A stretch of 64,000 nt of DNA from Epibacterium sp. Ofav1-8 (GCF_022348185.1 NZ_JAKRFD010000002.1:310001-374000); one strand, 5' to 3'; positions 12,312-21,520 are shown, counted from the first letter of the stretch. The notes: generated from the letters alone by a model not told the origin. Program-made: numbers and translations.

Positions 12312-13355
12312 TCACTCCTCCTCCTCAAAGGTCAGCGCATCCGGGCCCAGCGGCATCAGCATCTGGCTGACGGCCACCGCGGGCACCGGGGCCTCTGCAT
12401 ATTGCCACTTGGGCGATTTGTCCTTGTCGATGATGAGGGCGCGCACCCCTTCCAGCAAGTCACCCTGTTCCATCGCGCGATGGGTGAACCGATACTCCAG
12501 GTCCAGGGCGCGGCGCATGGTGGTATTGGTGGCGCGCAGGCGGTGAACCATCTCCACCGTGCAGGCCAGCGACAGTGGCGCATGGCGCGACAGGGTCTTG
12601 AGCGTACTGCGGGCAAACGCGTCGTCCCGCGCCGTCAGAACGGTGAGGATGTCGGCGAGGGTTTCGCCCGCAAAACAGGCGTCGATCTCTGCGCGCATGG
12701 CCTCGAGCTGCCCCTCGGGGGGTGTTTCCGCCATTTGTGCCAGCAGGTTCAGGTCGCCGGTGCGTTGCAGGTCGGCGATCAGGCCGGGCCATTGCGCCTG
12801 CGGGATGAAATGATCGGCAAAGCCGGCAAGGATCGCATCCGCAGCGCCCATCCGGTGCCCCGTGGTGCCGAGGTATTCACCGAGCCGCCCCGGCGCCAGC
12901 GCCAGCAGCAGCGAGCCGCCCACGTCCGGCACCAGCCCGATGCCGCATTCCGGCATCGAGATCCTGGAGCTTTCGCAGACGATGCGATGGGTGCCGTGAC
13001 AGCCGATGCCGACACCGCCCCCCATGGTAAAGCCCTGGAGGAAGCTGACCACCGGTTTGGGATACTCGAAAATACGCGCGTTCATGCGGTATTCGTCGCG
13101 CCAGAAATTGCGGCCATAGGCAAAATCGCCCTTGGTGCCGGTCTCGTAGAGTTCGGCAATGTCGCCGCCCGCACAGAAGGCCTTGTCGCCCGCGGCATCA
13201 AGGATCACCAGCGCGACGCTGTCGTCGGTGGCCCAGTCCCTGAGTGCCGCATCGATCGCAAGGCACATGTCATAGGACAGCGCATTCAGCGCCTTTTCGC
13301 GGGTCAGGGTGATCCGGCCCGCGCGGCCTTCGATGCGGATATGGATGTCGCTCAT
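12312..13355 (-). CDS. 3-hydroxyisobutyryl-CoA hydrolase (crotonase superfamily)
   Basis: A 347-residue crotonase-fold thioesterase that releases 3-hydroxyisobutyrate from its CoA ester in the valine pathway. The long form (over 330 residues), AFCAGGDIAELYE for CoA binding, the oxyanion-hole motif GFTMGGGVGIGCHGTHRI and the SMPECGIGLVPDVGG segment distinguish it from ordinary enoyl-CoA hydratases of about 260 residues. It lies 24 bases after the acyl-CoA dehydrogenase and 4 bases before mmsB, which supports the valine role. A methacrylyl-CoA hydratase is not encoded next to it. Confidence 0.9.
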   Translation of the reverse strand: MSDIHIRIEGRAGRITLTREKALNALSYDMCLAIDAALRDWATDDSVALVILDAAGDKAFCAGGDIAELYETGTKGDFAYGRNFWRDEYRMNARIFEYPKPVVSFLQGFTMGGGVGIGCHGTHRIVCESSRISMPECGIGLVPDVGGSLLLALAPGRLGEYLGTTGHRMGAADAILAGFADHFIPQAQWPGLIADLQRTGDLNLLAQMAETPPEGQLEAMRAEIDACFAGETLADILTVLTARDDAFARSTLKTLSRHAPLSLACTVEMVHRLRATNTTMRRALDLEYRFTHRAMEQGDLLEGVRALIIDKDKSPKWQYAEAPVPAVAVSQMLMPLGPDALTFEEEE

Positions 13356-13379
13356 GGCGGCTGTTTCCCCTCCCGGAGC

Positions 13380-14525
13380 TTAGTGGTTTTCCGCCAGCAG
13401 GTGGCGGGCGACGATCACGCGCATGATTTCATTGGTGCCTTCGAGGATCTGATGCACGCGCAGGTCGCGGACCAGTTTCTCGATACCGTAATCGGCGAGA
13501 TAGCCATAGCCACCGTGCAATTGCAGGCATTGGTCCACAACCTTCGATCCGGTCTCGGTAACAAATTTCTTGGCCATGGCACAGAACTTGGAGGCATCGG
13601 GTTCGCCCTGATCGAGCTTCCACGCCGCCTGACGCAGGAAGGTGCGTGCGGCCTGCAATTCGATCTCCATGTCGGCGAGGCGGAATTGCAGCCCCTGGAA
13701 CTGGTCGATGGATTTCCCAAACGCCTTGCGCTCGGACATATATTGCAGCGTGGCGCTGAGGCCGGTCTGTGCCGCGCCGAGCGAGCAGGCGGCGATGTTC
13801 AGGCGGCCGCCATCGAGACCTTTCATGGCGTATTTGAACCCGTGGCCCTCTTCGCCCACCAGGTTGGCGGCGGGCACGCGGCAGTCGTCGAATTGCACCT
13901 GCGCGGTCGGCTGGCTCTTCCAGCCCATCTTGTCCTCAAGCCCGCCAAAGGACAGACCCGGGGTGCCATCCTCGACATAGAGGGTGGAGATCCCCTTGGG
14001 GCCGTCCTCGCCGGTGCGCACCATGCAGACATAGGCATCGGAATAGCCGCCACCAGAGATGAACGCCTTGGTGCCATTGAGCACATAGCCGTCGGCGTCG
14101 CGGGTGGCGCGGGTTTTCAGCGCCGCCGCATCGGAGCCGGAACCCGGCTCGGTGAGGCAATAGCTCAGCACCGTGTTGAGGCTCAGGACATCCGGCATGA
14201 CGCGCGCCTTCAACTCCTCGCTGGCGAACATGTCCAGCATCTTGGCGCACATGTTGTGGATCGACAGAAACGCCGCCACCGACGGGCACGCCATCGACAG
14301 CGCCTCAAACACCAAGGTTGCATCAAGCCGCGACAGGCCGGAGCCGCCAGAGTCCTCGCTGACATAAAGCGCCCCGAATCCCAGCTCGCCCACCTTGGGC
14401 CACAGATCCTTGGGGATGGTGCCCTCCGCTTCCCATTGACGGGCAAAGGGCGCGATATGCTCCTGTGCAAATCCATGGGCCATATCAAAGATGGCTGTCT
14501 GCTCTTCTGTTATTGCGAAGTCCAT
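13380..14525 (-). CDS. Acyl-CoA dehydrogenase, probably isobutyryl-CoA dehydrogenase
   Basis: A 381-residue FAD enzyme. Hallmarks are CLTEPGSGSDAAALKT (flavin/substrate region), GTKAFISGGG, and a C-terminal QLHGGYGYLADY, then QILEGTNEIMR, a segment of the short-chain acyl-CoA dehydrogenase family. The catalytic Glu is expected in that last segment. The start at 14525 follows GGGGGAGGAG; a longer in-frame start at 14696 encodes an Arg/Pro-rich non-family extension. Being first in an operon with the hydroxyisobutyryl-CoA hydrolase and mmsB points to isobutyryl-CoA as substrate; chain-length specificity is inferred from context. Confidence 0.88.
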   Translation of the reverse strand: MDFAITEEQTAIFDMAHGFAQEHIAPFARQWEAEGTIPKDLWPKVGELGFGALYVSEDSGGSGLSRLDATLVFEALSMACPSVAAFLSIHNMCAKMLDMFASEELKARVMPDVLSLNTVLSYCLTEPGSGSDAAALKTRATRDADGYVLNGTKAFISGGGYSDAYVCMVRTGEDGPKGISTLYVEDGTPGLSFGGLEDKMGWKSQPTAQVQFDDCRVPAANLVGEEGHGFKYAMKGLDGGRLNIAACSLGAAQTGLSATLQYMSERKAFGKSIDQFQGLQFRLADMEIELQAARTFLRQAAWKLDQGEPDASKFCAMAKKFVTETGSKVVDQCLQLHGGYGYLADYGIEKLVRDLRVHQILEGTNEIMRVIVARHLLAENH

Positions 14526-14815
14526 GGGCTCTCCTCCCCCTTGCTGCCGGCGCCCTCGCTGGGGCTGGCAGGAATTGAACAACTGTTTATTTAATACGCG
14601 TGACCGGGCGCGACTGCAACCTGCGGATCTGCAAGCCGGTCTTGCATTGCTGCGGCAGACGGGTCGTTGCGGTGGGCGCGGCGGGATGATTTCCAAGAAT
14701 TCTCAGCGGATTTGAGGGATTTTTTAACATCTCATTGGCACAACTTTCGGCAAAGCGTGCCTATGTTCCAGAAGGAGAGGGCACCAAACGCAGTTTCAGA
14801 AGGAGTGTGATCACC

Positions 14816-16663
14816 GTGTCGCAGCCCAGTCAAACCAGCAAACTCGCCGTGACCCTGAACGGGAAGCCGGAGTTCCCGGAATTCGAGAAGTTCGCCACCT
14901 CCATCAAATCGCAGGAACGGGCGAAATTCGCCTATGAGATGAAGAACGGGCTGCGCAACGGTATCGCGCCGGGGGACAAACCCCAGGACAGCGCGAAGAA
15001 ACTGCTGAAACGGGCGCGGGCCGAAATCCTGAAACACCACAACCAGCGCGCGGAAACGCTGCTGCGCCAGGCGATCTCGCTGGACGAGAACAACGCCACC
15101 CTGCACGCGCAACTGGGCGAAGTGCTGATGAAGGACATGCAGCGCCTGGTCGATGCGCTGGCGTGCTTCATGAGGGCGGTGAAGCTGGAGCCGACCAATG
15201 GCGGCCACTATGGTCTGATCGGCACGCTCCTGATGCGGATGCAGCGCTATGACGAGGCGATCGACTATTTCCAGATCGCGGTCAAATTCGACCCCAAGAA
15301 CTATATCGCGCTGTCCCGGATGATGCACATGAAGGCGCACCGGCTGCGTTGGGACGAGTTCGAGAAGCTGCCGAACTACCTGAAGGCGTTCAACGACAAA
15401 CGGGTGGTCTCCGATCCCTTTGCCTTCCTGTCGCTCTGCGATGACGGGTCGTTCCAGCGGCTGCGCTCCGAGGCGCATGTGCGTGCCAAGCACCGCAACC
15501 CGGTGAAGGCCTGGAAGCCGGTGGCCGCACGGCCCAGAGAGCAGAAGATCCGGATCGGGTATTTCTCCAACGACTTCTACAACCACGCGACCATGCACCT
15601 GATGGCGGGTTTGCTGGAGCGGCATGACCGCGAGCGTTTTGAGATCTTCATCTACGACTATGGCTCCAAGCGGCAGGACCACGAACACCAGCGGGCGCGC
15701 AGGAACGCTGATCAGTTCTATGACGTGCGGGCCATGGATACCACGGAACTGGTGGAACTGGCGCGTGCGGATGGGATCGACATCGGCGTCGACCTGAAGG
15801 GCTATACCGAGGGCGGCCGGCTCGATATTTTCAACGACCGCGTGGCGCCGGTCCAGGTCGCCTATCTGGGCTATCCGGGCACCACCGGTCTGAAATCCAT
15901 GGATTATATGGTGGCCGACCGCATCACCATCCCGTCGCATCTGCGTAAGCACTACAGCGAGCATATCCTGTACATGCCGCATTGCTACCAGCCCAACGAC
16001 GAGAACCGCTATATCGCAACCAGCTATGCCAGCCGGGCCACCTATGGGTTGCCGGCCGAGGGGTTTGTGTTCTCCTCCTTCAACAACCCCTACAAGGTCA
16101 CGCCGCGCGAATTCGACATCTGGATGAACCTGCTGAAGGAGGTGCCCGACAGCGTGCTGTGGTTCTATACCTCCAAGAACGAGGCCAGCGATGTGATCCG
16201 CAAGGAGGCCGAGAGCCGCGGCGTCGATGGCGCCCGCATCATCACCGCCGGCCGGTTGCAGCCGGAAGAGCACCTGGCGCGCCTGCGGTTTGCGGATCTG
16301 TTCCTGGATACGTTCAACGTCAACGCCCACACCACCGCCAGTGACGCGCTCTGGGCCGGGCTGCCGGTTGTGACCAAGACCGGCGAGCAGTTCGCCGCAC
16401 GGGTGGCCGGCAGTGTCCTGACCGCCGCCGGGCTGTCGGATCTGGTGACCAGCACCGAGAAGAAATACCACGATGTGGCGCTGCGCGTGGCGCAGGACCC
16501 GGACTATCACGCCGACATCAAGGCGCGGATCGCGGAGAGTCACTCCGGCGCGCCGCTGTTTGATACCAGCGGGTACACTAGGGATTTCGAGCAGCTGCTG
16601 GAAAAGGCGTTCCAGAACTACCTCGACGGCAACGGCCCGCGCCATATGGGTCTGTCGGCCTGA
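14816..16663 (+). CDS. TPR-containing O-GlcNAc transferase of the SPINDLY/GT41 type
   Basis: A protein of about 615 residues. The N-terminal third is helical with TPR-like repeats (LRQAISLDENNATLHAQLGE, then YDEAIDYFQIAVKFDPKNY). The C-terminal half is a GT41 catalytic region: RIGYFSNDFYNHATMHLM, VAYLGYPGTTGLKSMDYMVAD, FSSFNNPYKVTP and DTFNVNAHTTASDALWAGLP. Such enzymes transfer a sugar from a nucleotide donor to Ser/Thr of proteins; the target here is unknown. I prefer GTG 14816, preceded by AGAAGGAG, over ATG 14735, which has no clear ribosome binding site. It is divergent from the isobutyryl-CoA dehydrogenase gene and followed by a hairpin. Confidence 0.82.
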   Translation: MSQPSQTSKLAVTLNGKPEFPEFEKFATSIKSQERAKFAYEMKNGLRNGIAPGDKPQDSAKKLLKRARAEILKHHNQRAETLLRQAISLDENNATLHAQLGEVLMKDMQRLVDALACFMRAVKLEPTNGGHYGLIGTLLMRMQRYDEAIDYFQIAVKFDPKNYIALSRMMHMKAHRLRWDEFEKLPNYLKAFNDKRVVSDPFAFLSLCDDGSFQRLRSEAHVRAKHRNPVKAWKPVAARPREQKIRIGYFSNDFYNHATMHLMAGLLERHDRERFEIFIYDYGSKRQDHEHQRARRNADQFYDVRAMDTTELVELARADGIDIGVDLKGYTEGGRLDIFNDRVAPVQVAYLGYPGTTGLKSMDYMVADRITIPSHLRKHYSEHILYMPHCYQPNDENRYIATSYASRATYGLPAEGFVFSSFNNPYKVTPREFDIWMNLLKEVPDSVLWFYTSKNEASDVIRKEAESRGVDGARIITAGRLQPEEHLARLRFADLFLDTFNVNAHTTASDALWAGLPVVTKTGEQFAARVAGSVLTAAGLSDLVTSTEKKYHDVALRVAQDPDYHADIKARIAESHSGAPLFDTSGYTRDFEQLLEKAFQNYLDGNGPRHMGLSA

Positions 16664-16700
16664 TCCGGGCCGGGGCCGCGGTTCTTCCTCAAACGTAAAA

Positions 16701-16729
16701 CAGCCGCGTCCCTCTGGGGGCGCGGCTGT
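16701..16729 (+). terminator. Hairpin between the glycosyltransferase and L,D-transpeptidase genes
   Basis: CAGCCGCG pairs with CGCGGCTG around a 13-base C/T/G-rich loop, between two convergent genes. The following TAGTGTTT is only weakly T-rich on the plus strand; on the minus strand the hairpin is followed by TTTTACG, so it may serve both directions. Confidence 0.6.
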
Positions 16730-16815
16730 AGTGTTTCAAACGGCTCTAGGTTGGCGCAGAGCATCCTGTCGAAGCAGAGCGCCGGCGGGGGCACCAAGCG
16801 TCCTGCGCCGATGGG

Positions 16816-17433
16816 TCAGAGCAGACGCACCTGGGTGCCGACCTTGACCAGCGGATAGAGTTTTTCCACGTGCTGGTTATAGAGCCCGATGCAGCCGGAG
16901 GAGCTTTGACGTCCGATCTTGCGGGTGTCATGGGTGCCATGCACGAGATAGGCCGGCCAGTCCAGATACATGGCCCGGGTGCCCAGCGGGTTGCCCGGAA
17001 CGCCGCCCTCGATCCGCTGCGGCAGCGACGGGTCGCGCTCGCGCATGTTGGCGGTCGGGGTCCAGCTGGGGTTCTCGCGCTTGCGCACGATTTTTGAATA
17101 ACCGCGCCGGGTCAGCTCCTCGCTCATCGGCACGGAGGAGGGAAACAGCAGATAGGTTTCGCCGTCGCCGCCCCAGTAGTGCAGGGCGCGGCTTTCGATG
17201 TCGGCCAGCAGGCAGCCCACGCCCAGGGTGTCAAAATGGTCCTGCCAATGCTGCTGCTGGAAGGACGACACGTTGCGCTGGACCGGAATTTCCTCGCGGA
17301 TCGCGGGTTCGTCCTGCGGGAAGGCATCGGTGGATTGCGCGCGCAGCAGGCTCGGCGCGGCAAGGGTCGCAGCGGCGCCGGACAGCAGCGCGCGGCGGGA
17401 CAGAAAACGGTTGGTTTTTGTGACGTCGGACAT
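16816..17433 (-). CDS. L,D-transpeptidase (YkuD), Tat-exported
   Basis: A 205-residue periplasmic enzyme expected to make 3-3 peptidoglycan cross-links or attach lipoproteins. The N-terminus has a twin-arginine signal (SRRALLSGAAATLAA, residues 12-26) with a likely cleavage after LLRAQ. The YkuD signature is present: H165 in VHGTHD and catalytic C181 in SSSGCIGLYN. A DUF-like N-terminal stretch with YWGGDGETYLLFPSS precedes it. The start at 17433 is the only one that preserves the signal. Neighbours are unrelated metabolic genes. Confidence 0.9.
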   Translation of the reverse strand: MSDVTKTNRFLSRRALLSGAAATLAAPSLLRAQSTDAFPQDEPAIREEIPVQRNVSSFQQQHWQDHFDTLGVGCLLADIESRALHYWGGDGETYLLFPSSVPMSEELTRRGYSKIVRKRENPSWTPTANMRERDPSLPQRIEGGVPGNPLGTRAMYLDWPAYLVHGTHDTRKIGRQSSSGCIGLYNQHVEKLYPLVKVGTQVRLL

Positions 17434-17623
17434 GGGCCCTTCCTCATGCGTTGCAATGCTCGATTGTTTGATCGCACATTACGGGCGCCCTACGGACAAG
17501 GCCAGAGGGGGGCGGGGTGACATTTGCGTGAACCCGCGGGCCGGGCAAAACCCCGCGCAGCGGGGGCCCATGCAAAAAGGCCGCCCACGATGTGGACGGC
17601 CCGGGCTCAAGGCATTTCGGGGA

Positions 17624-19123
17624 TCAATCCATGGCCTTGAAGTTGAACTCGCCGCCTTCCTTGATGCCGGAGAACCAGCGCGCGGTGACGGTCTTGGTGC
17701 GGGTGTAGAACCGGAAGGCGTCGGGGCCGTATTGGTTCAGGTCGCCAAAGGCCGATTTCTTCCAGCCGCCGAAGGTGTGATAGCTCAGCGGCACCGGGAT
17801 CGGGAAGTTGATGCCGACCATGCCCACGTTGACGCGGTTGGCAAAGTCACGCGCGGTGTCACCATCGGCGGTGTAGATCGCGGTGCCGTTGCCGTAGGCG
17901 TTGTCACGCACCAGGTTCAGCGCGTCCTCGTAATTGTCCATGCGGACGGTGGACAGAACCGGGCCAAAGACCTCTTCCTTGTAGATGTCCATCTCGGCGG
18001 TGACATTGTCGAACAGGGTCGGGCCGACGAAATAGCCGTTCTCATAACCTTGCAGCGTCAGGCCACGGCCATCGGTCACCAGCTTTGCGCCTTGCTCCAC
18101 GCCGCTGTCGATCAGACCTTCGATGCGGGCCTTGGCCTGCGGGGTGATGACGGGACCGTAGTCGATGTCCTCACCGGCGGTGTAGGGGCCGACCTTGAGT
18201 TTCTCGATGCGGGGCACCAGACGTTCGATCAGGCCATCGGCGGTTTCTTTGCCGACCGGCACCGCAACGGAGATCGCCATGCAGCGTTCGCCCGCCGCGC
18301 CAAACCCGGCACCGACCAGCGCGTCCGCAGCCTTGTCGAGATCCGCATCGGGCATGATCAGCATGTGGTTCTTGGCACCGCCAAAGCACTGCGCGCGCTT
18401 GCCGTTGGTTGCCGCGCGGCCATAGATATACTGTGCGATCGGGGTGGAGCCGACAAAGCCGACGGCCTGAATGGTCTCATTGTCGAGGATCGCGTCGACC
18501 GCTTCTTTATCGCCATTCACAACCTGCAGCACGCCATCGGGCAGACCGGCTTCTTTCAGAAGCTCCGCCAGATAGAGCGAAGTGGAGGGCACGCGCTCGG
18601 AAGGTTTCAGGATCATGGCGTTGCCGCAGGACAGGGCAGGGGCCATTTTCCACAGCGGGATCATCGCCGGGAAGTTGAAGGGCGTGATGCCCGCAACCAC
18701 ACCCAGAGGCTGACGCATGGAGTAAAGATCGATGCCCGGTCCGCCGCTGTCGGTGAACTCGCCTTTCAGCATGTGCGGCGCGCCCATGCAGACCTCGACA
18801 ACCTCAAGGCCACGCTGCACGTCGCCGCGTGCGTCGGGCAGGGTCTTGCCGTGTTCACGGGCAACCAGTTCCGCGAGCGTGTCCATATGCTCGTTGATGA
18901 GTTGGCCGAACTTCATCATCACGCGGGCGCGTTTCTGCGGGTTGGTGGCGGCCCAGCCAACCTGCGCTTCGGCAGCTTTGGCGATCACCGCGTCCATTTC
19001 GGCTTTGGTTGCGAGCGGCACCTTGGCCTGCACTTCGCCGGTGGCGGGGTTCAGAACATCAGCAAAACGGCCGGAGGTTCCGGCAACTTTCTCGCCATTC
19101 ACATAGTGGGTCAGTTCCTGCAT
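17624..19123 (-). CDS. mmsA: Methylmalonate-semialdehyde dehydrogenase (CoA-acylating)
   Basis: A 499-residue aldehyde dehydrogenase family enzyme converting methylmalonate semialdehyde to propionyl-CoA and CO2. Visible features include PFNFPAMIPLWK, the NAD-binding GFVGSTPIAQYIY, the Glu-less QCFGGAKNH motif that sets MMSDH apart from hydrolytic aldehyde dehydrogenases, and catalytic C281 in GERCMAIS. ATG 19123, after AGGAGG, is chosen over an 18-residue N-terminal extension that has no ribosome binding site. A LysR-type gene is divergent, with a LysR-like palindrome between them, suggesting local control. It completes the valine end-pathway begun by the 11.4-14.5 kb operon. Confidence 0.95.
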   Translation of the reverse strand: MQELTHYVNGEKVAGTSGRFADVLNPATGEVQAKVPLATKAEMDAVIAKAAEAQVGWAATNPQKRARVMMKFGQLINEHMDTLAELVAREHGKTLPDARGDVQRGLEVVEVCMGAPHMLKGEFTDSGGPGIDLYSMRQPLGVVAGITPFNFPAMIPLWKMAPALSCGNAMILKPSERVPSTSLYLAELLKEAGLPDGVLQVVNGDKEAVDAILDNETIQAVGFVGSTPIAQYIYGRAATNGKRAQCFGGAKNHMLIMPDADLDKAADALVGAGFGAAGERCMAISVAVPVGKETADGLIERLVPRIEKLKVGPYTAGEDIDYGPVITPQAKARIEGLIDSGVEQGAKLVTDGRGLTLQGYENGYFVGPTLFDNVTAEMDIYKEEVFGPVLSTVRMDNYEDALNLVRDNAYGNGTAIYTADGDTARDFANRVNVGMVGINFPIPVPLSYHTFGGWKKSAFGDLNQYGPDAFRFYTRTKTVTARWFSGIKEGGEFNFKAMD

Positions 19124-19205
19124 GTGCAGTCCTCCTGTGATCATGTGTCCCGCATATCCTAGGATTGCAAAAAACACGGGGAAAGAGGAAAGGTTTCAAA
19201 AAGGC

Positions 19206-19221
19206 TTTGCAGGAACGCAAA
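19206..19221. promoter_or_regulatory. LysR-type operator candidate between mmsA and its divergent regulator
   Basis: TTTGC-AGGAAC-GCAAA is an inverted repeat that contains a T-N11-A core, the usual recognition form of LysR regulators. A second perfect palindrome, ATCCTAGGAT, lies at 19156-19165 nearer to mmsA. Confidence 0.5.
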
Positions 19222-19278
19222 TGGGTGCTCTAACCTGCATGTGTCGGATTTTAGTAAAAGACTGGAGGATTCCAAGAA

Positions 19279-20175
19279 ATGGAACCCCAATGGGACGATA
19301 TGAAGGTGTTCCTGGCCGTGGCGCGGGAAAGCAGCCTCTCCGGTGCGGGGCGGGTCCTGAAGATGGACCCGGCCACGGTGGGCCGCCGGGTGGCGCGGTT
19401 CGAGGCGGCGCTGAAGACATCGCTGTTTGTAAAATCGCCACAGGGCTACGCGCTGAGTGCGGCCGGAGACCGACTCCTCGGTCATGCCGAGGCGGCAGAG
19501 CTGGCCATGCGCGCCGGCGAAGAGGCGCTGACCGGTCCCAGTGATACGCTGTCGGGGCAGATCCGCATTGGCGCGCCGGACGGCTGCGCCAACTACATCC
19601 TGCCGCAGGTCTGCGCGGCGATCTCCAAGGACAACCCGGATCTGGACATTCAGGTGGTGGCGCTGCCGCGGGTCATCAACCTGTCACGGCGCGAGGCCGA
19701 TATGGCAGTGACCGTGAGCGCGCCCACCGCCGGCAAGCTGCTGGTGCAGAAGATTACCGATTATCACCTGCATCTGGCCGCGTCGCGCTATTACCTGCGC
19801 GACCATCACCCGATCGAAAAACTAGAACACCTGCGGGATCACCGGATGATCGGCTATATCCCCGACATGATCTTTGACCGCGAGTTGGATTACCTCAATG
19901 ACCTCGGCGTGGAGCGGGTGTCGCTCGCATCCAATTCGGTGTCCGTGCAGATCAAGATGCTGGCGGAGGGGAGCGCGGTTGGCGTCGTGCATGATTTCTC
20001 GCTGCCCAGCCACCGGGCCCTGCGCAAGGTGCTGAAGGATGAATTCAGCCTGACCCGCAGTTTCTACCTGGTGCGCCATCAGGGCGATCAGCGCAGCGAC
20101 CGGCTCAACCGCTTTGCCGAGGCGCTGTCAAAGGGAATTCGCGAAGAGGTCGAGCGGCTGGAAGGCTTGACTTGA
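19279..20175 (+). CDS. LysR-family transcriptional regulator
   Basis: A 298-residue regulator: N-terminal winged helix-turn-helix (residues about 5-65, with VFLAVARESSLSGAGRVL and TVGRRVARFEAAL) and a periplasmic-binding-protein-like effector domain (about 90-295, beginning SGQIRIGAPDGC). ATG 19279 has TGGAGG upstream. It is divergent from mmsA with an operator-like palindrome between them, so control of mmsA in response to a valine-pathway intermediate is a reasonable inference; the effector is unknown. Confidence 0.88.
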   Translation: MEPQWDDMKVFLAVARESSLSGAGRVLKMDPATVGRRVARFEAALKTSLFVKSPQGYALSAAGDRLLGHAEAAELAMRAGEEALTGPSDTLSGQIRIGAPDGCANYILPQVCAAISKDNPDLDIQVVALPRVINLSRREADMAVTVSAPTAGKLLVQKITDYHLHLAASRYYLRDHHPIEKLEHLRDHRMIGYIPDMIFDRELDYLNDLGVERVSLASNSVSVQIKMLAEGSAVGVVHDFSLPSHRALRKVLKDEFSLTRSFYLVRHQGDQRSDRLNRFAEALSKGIREEVERLEGLT

Positions 20176-20231
20176 TCCAATCTTGCGGCAAACTCTTGAG
20201 AGAGTGAAAGAAAATTTCAAGGGTGCGCAAA

Positions 20232-20666
20232 ATGCTCGTAAAGTCGATTCTGAAGTCCAAGGACATTACCGATGTGGTCACGATCGGTCCCGAGGCGACG
20301 ATCGAGGCGGCGGCACAGCTGCTGTCGGATCGCGGGATCGGCACCGTTGTGGTCTCGGCCGATCAGGCCACGCCGCTGGGCATCCTGTCAGAGCGTGACA
20401 TCGTGCGCCAGCTGGCAAAGACCGGATCGGTCTGTCTGGGGCACAAGGTTGAGGATTACATGACCCGGGAACTGGTGACTTGTGTGCAGGACACCAATGT
20501 CGAAGAGGCGCTGACCAAGATGACCGAAGGCCGGTTTCGCCACATGCCGGTGGTCGAGGAGGGCGTGCTGATCGGCATTATCTCGCTTGGCGATGTGGTG
20601 AAGGCCCAGCTGACCGAAGTGGCGATGGAAAAATCCGCACTCGAAGGCATGATCATGGGCCATTAG
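20232..20666 (+). CDS. CBS-domain pair protein
   Basis: A 144-residue cytoplasmic protein consisting almost only of two CBS motifs: residues about 10-65 (IEAAAQLLSDRGIGTVVVS, then ILSERDIVRQL) and about 75-135 (VEEALTKMTEGRFRHMPVV, then GIISLGDVV). CBS pairs bind adenosyl nucleotides and act as energy sensors; the partner here is unknown. A GTG at 20223 gives three more residues; ATG 20232 fits the common MLVKSILK beginning. It lies downstream of the LysR gene in the same direction and 119 bases before coaD. Confidence 0.87.
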   Translation: MLVKSILKSKDITDVVTIGPEATIEAAAQLLSDRGIGTVVVSADQATPLGILSERDIVRQLAKTGSVCLGHKVEDYMTRELVTCVQDTNVEEALTKMTEGRFRHMPVVEEGVLIGIISLGDVVKAQLTEVAMEKSALEGMIMGH

Positions 20667-20785
20667 GCCGGTCCCTGGCGCAGCGGCAGATCCGGGGCAG
20701 GAAGATTCAGTATTCTCACGGACTTGCATTGCGGGGCGCAACATGATTGCGTGCCCGCAGAATGTGACGCAGGCAGGAGGGGCCC

Positions 20786-21277
20786 ATGCGCATTGGCTTG
20801 TATCCCGGAACCTTTGACCCGATTACGCTCGGGCATATCGACATCATCCGCCGGGCGGCCATGCTGGTGGATCGGCTGGTGATCGGCGTGGCGATCAACC
20901 GCGACAAGGGGCCGTTGTTCGACCTCGAGGAGCGCGTCGCCATGATCGAGGCGGAATGTGCCAAGCTGACCGAACAGACCGGCACCGAGATTATCGCCCA
21001 TCCGTTCGAGAATCTGCTTATTGACTGTGCCCGCGATGTGGGCGCGCAGGTGATCGTGCGCGGGCTGCGCGCGGTGGCGGATTTCGAGTATGAGTTCCAG
21101 ATGGTTGGCATGAACCGTGCGCTGGATGACAGTATCGAGACGGTGTTCCTGATGGCCGAGGCACGGCATCAGGCGATCGCCAGCAAACTTGTCAAAGAGA
21201 TTGCGCGGTTGGAGGGCGACGTCAGCAAATTTGTCACCCCCCTGGTGCGTGAAAAGCTGATGCAGCGCCTGGGCTGA
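20786..21277 (+). CDS. coaD: Phosphopantetheine adenylyltransferase
   Basis: A 163-residue nucleotidyltransferase that makes dephospho-CoA from 4'-phosphopantetheine and ATP, the penultimate step of CoA synthesis. The N-terminal GTFDPITLGH contains the (T/H)xGH nucleotide-binding motif (residues 14-17), and RGLRAVADFEYEFQM is the typical substrate-binding segment. Length and start (GGAGG upstream) are standard. It is followed by its own terminator at 21313-21344. Confidence 0.96.
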   Translation: MRIGLYPGTFDPITLGHIDIIRRAAMLVDRLVIGVAINRDKGPLFDLEERVAMIEAECAKLTEQTGTEIIAHPFENLLIDCARDVGAQVIVRGLRAVADFEYEFQMVGMNRALDDSIETVFLMAEARHQAIASKLVKEIARLEGDVSKFVTPLVREKLMQRLG

Positions 21278-21312
21278 GCCCGACGGGCCGCCCTCCCACG
21301 GTGACCCAGAAG

Positions 21313-21344
21313 ACCCGGCGCGCAGCAGGCAGTGCCGGGTTTTT
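21313..21344 (+). terminator. Rho-independent terminator of coaD
   Basis: ACCCGGC pairs with GCCGGGT across a 14-base loop and is followed by TTTT. Confidence 0.8.
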
Positions 21345-21361
21345 GCATTTGTCGGGATGGA

Positions 21362-21505
21362 TCAGCGCCAGAACGCCAGCCATTCGATCAGATCGAACAG
21401 CTTCTTTCCGAGAAACAGCAGATGTTCGGTGCCAAAAAAGACTGTATCCACCGCCAGCGCGGTGAGCAGAAACAGGCCAAGGGTGATGGCGACGGTATTG
21501 GACAT
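21362..21505 (-). CDS. Small single-pass membrane protein downstream of gap
   Basis: A 47-residue peptide: MSNTVAITLGLFLLTALAVD forms one hydrophobic helix, followed by an amphipathic, aromatic-rich tail ending LIEWLAFWR. ATG 21505 is the first start that omits the non-hydrophobic sequence overlapping the gap terminator hairpin. No strong Shine-Dalgarno is visible (only CAGCCCC). A tidy helix-plus-aromatic-tail layout in a gap-coaD spacer, on the strand of gap, supports a real gene. I do not know a function. Confidence 0.6.
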   Translation of the reverse strand: MSNTVAITLGLFLLTALAVDTVFFGTEHLLFLGKKLFDLIEWLAFWR

Positions 21506-21520
21506 AGGGGCTGCTCGTGC

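Noticed and set aside
11874-14594. A 906-codon open frame on the plus strand
   Set aside because: It lies antisense to mmsB, the hydroxyisobutyryl-CoA hydrolase and the acyl-CoA dehydrogenase, all with clear motifs. Such long antisense frames arise from GC-rich codon use.
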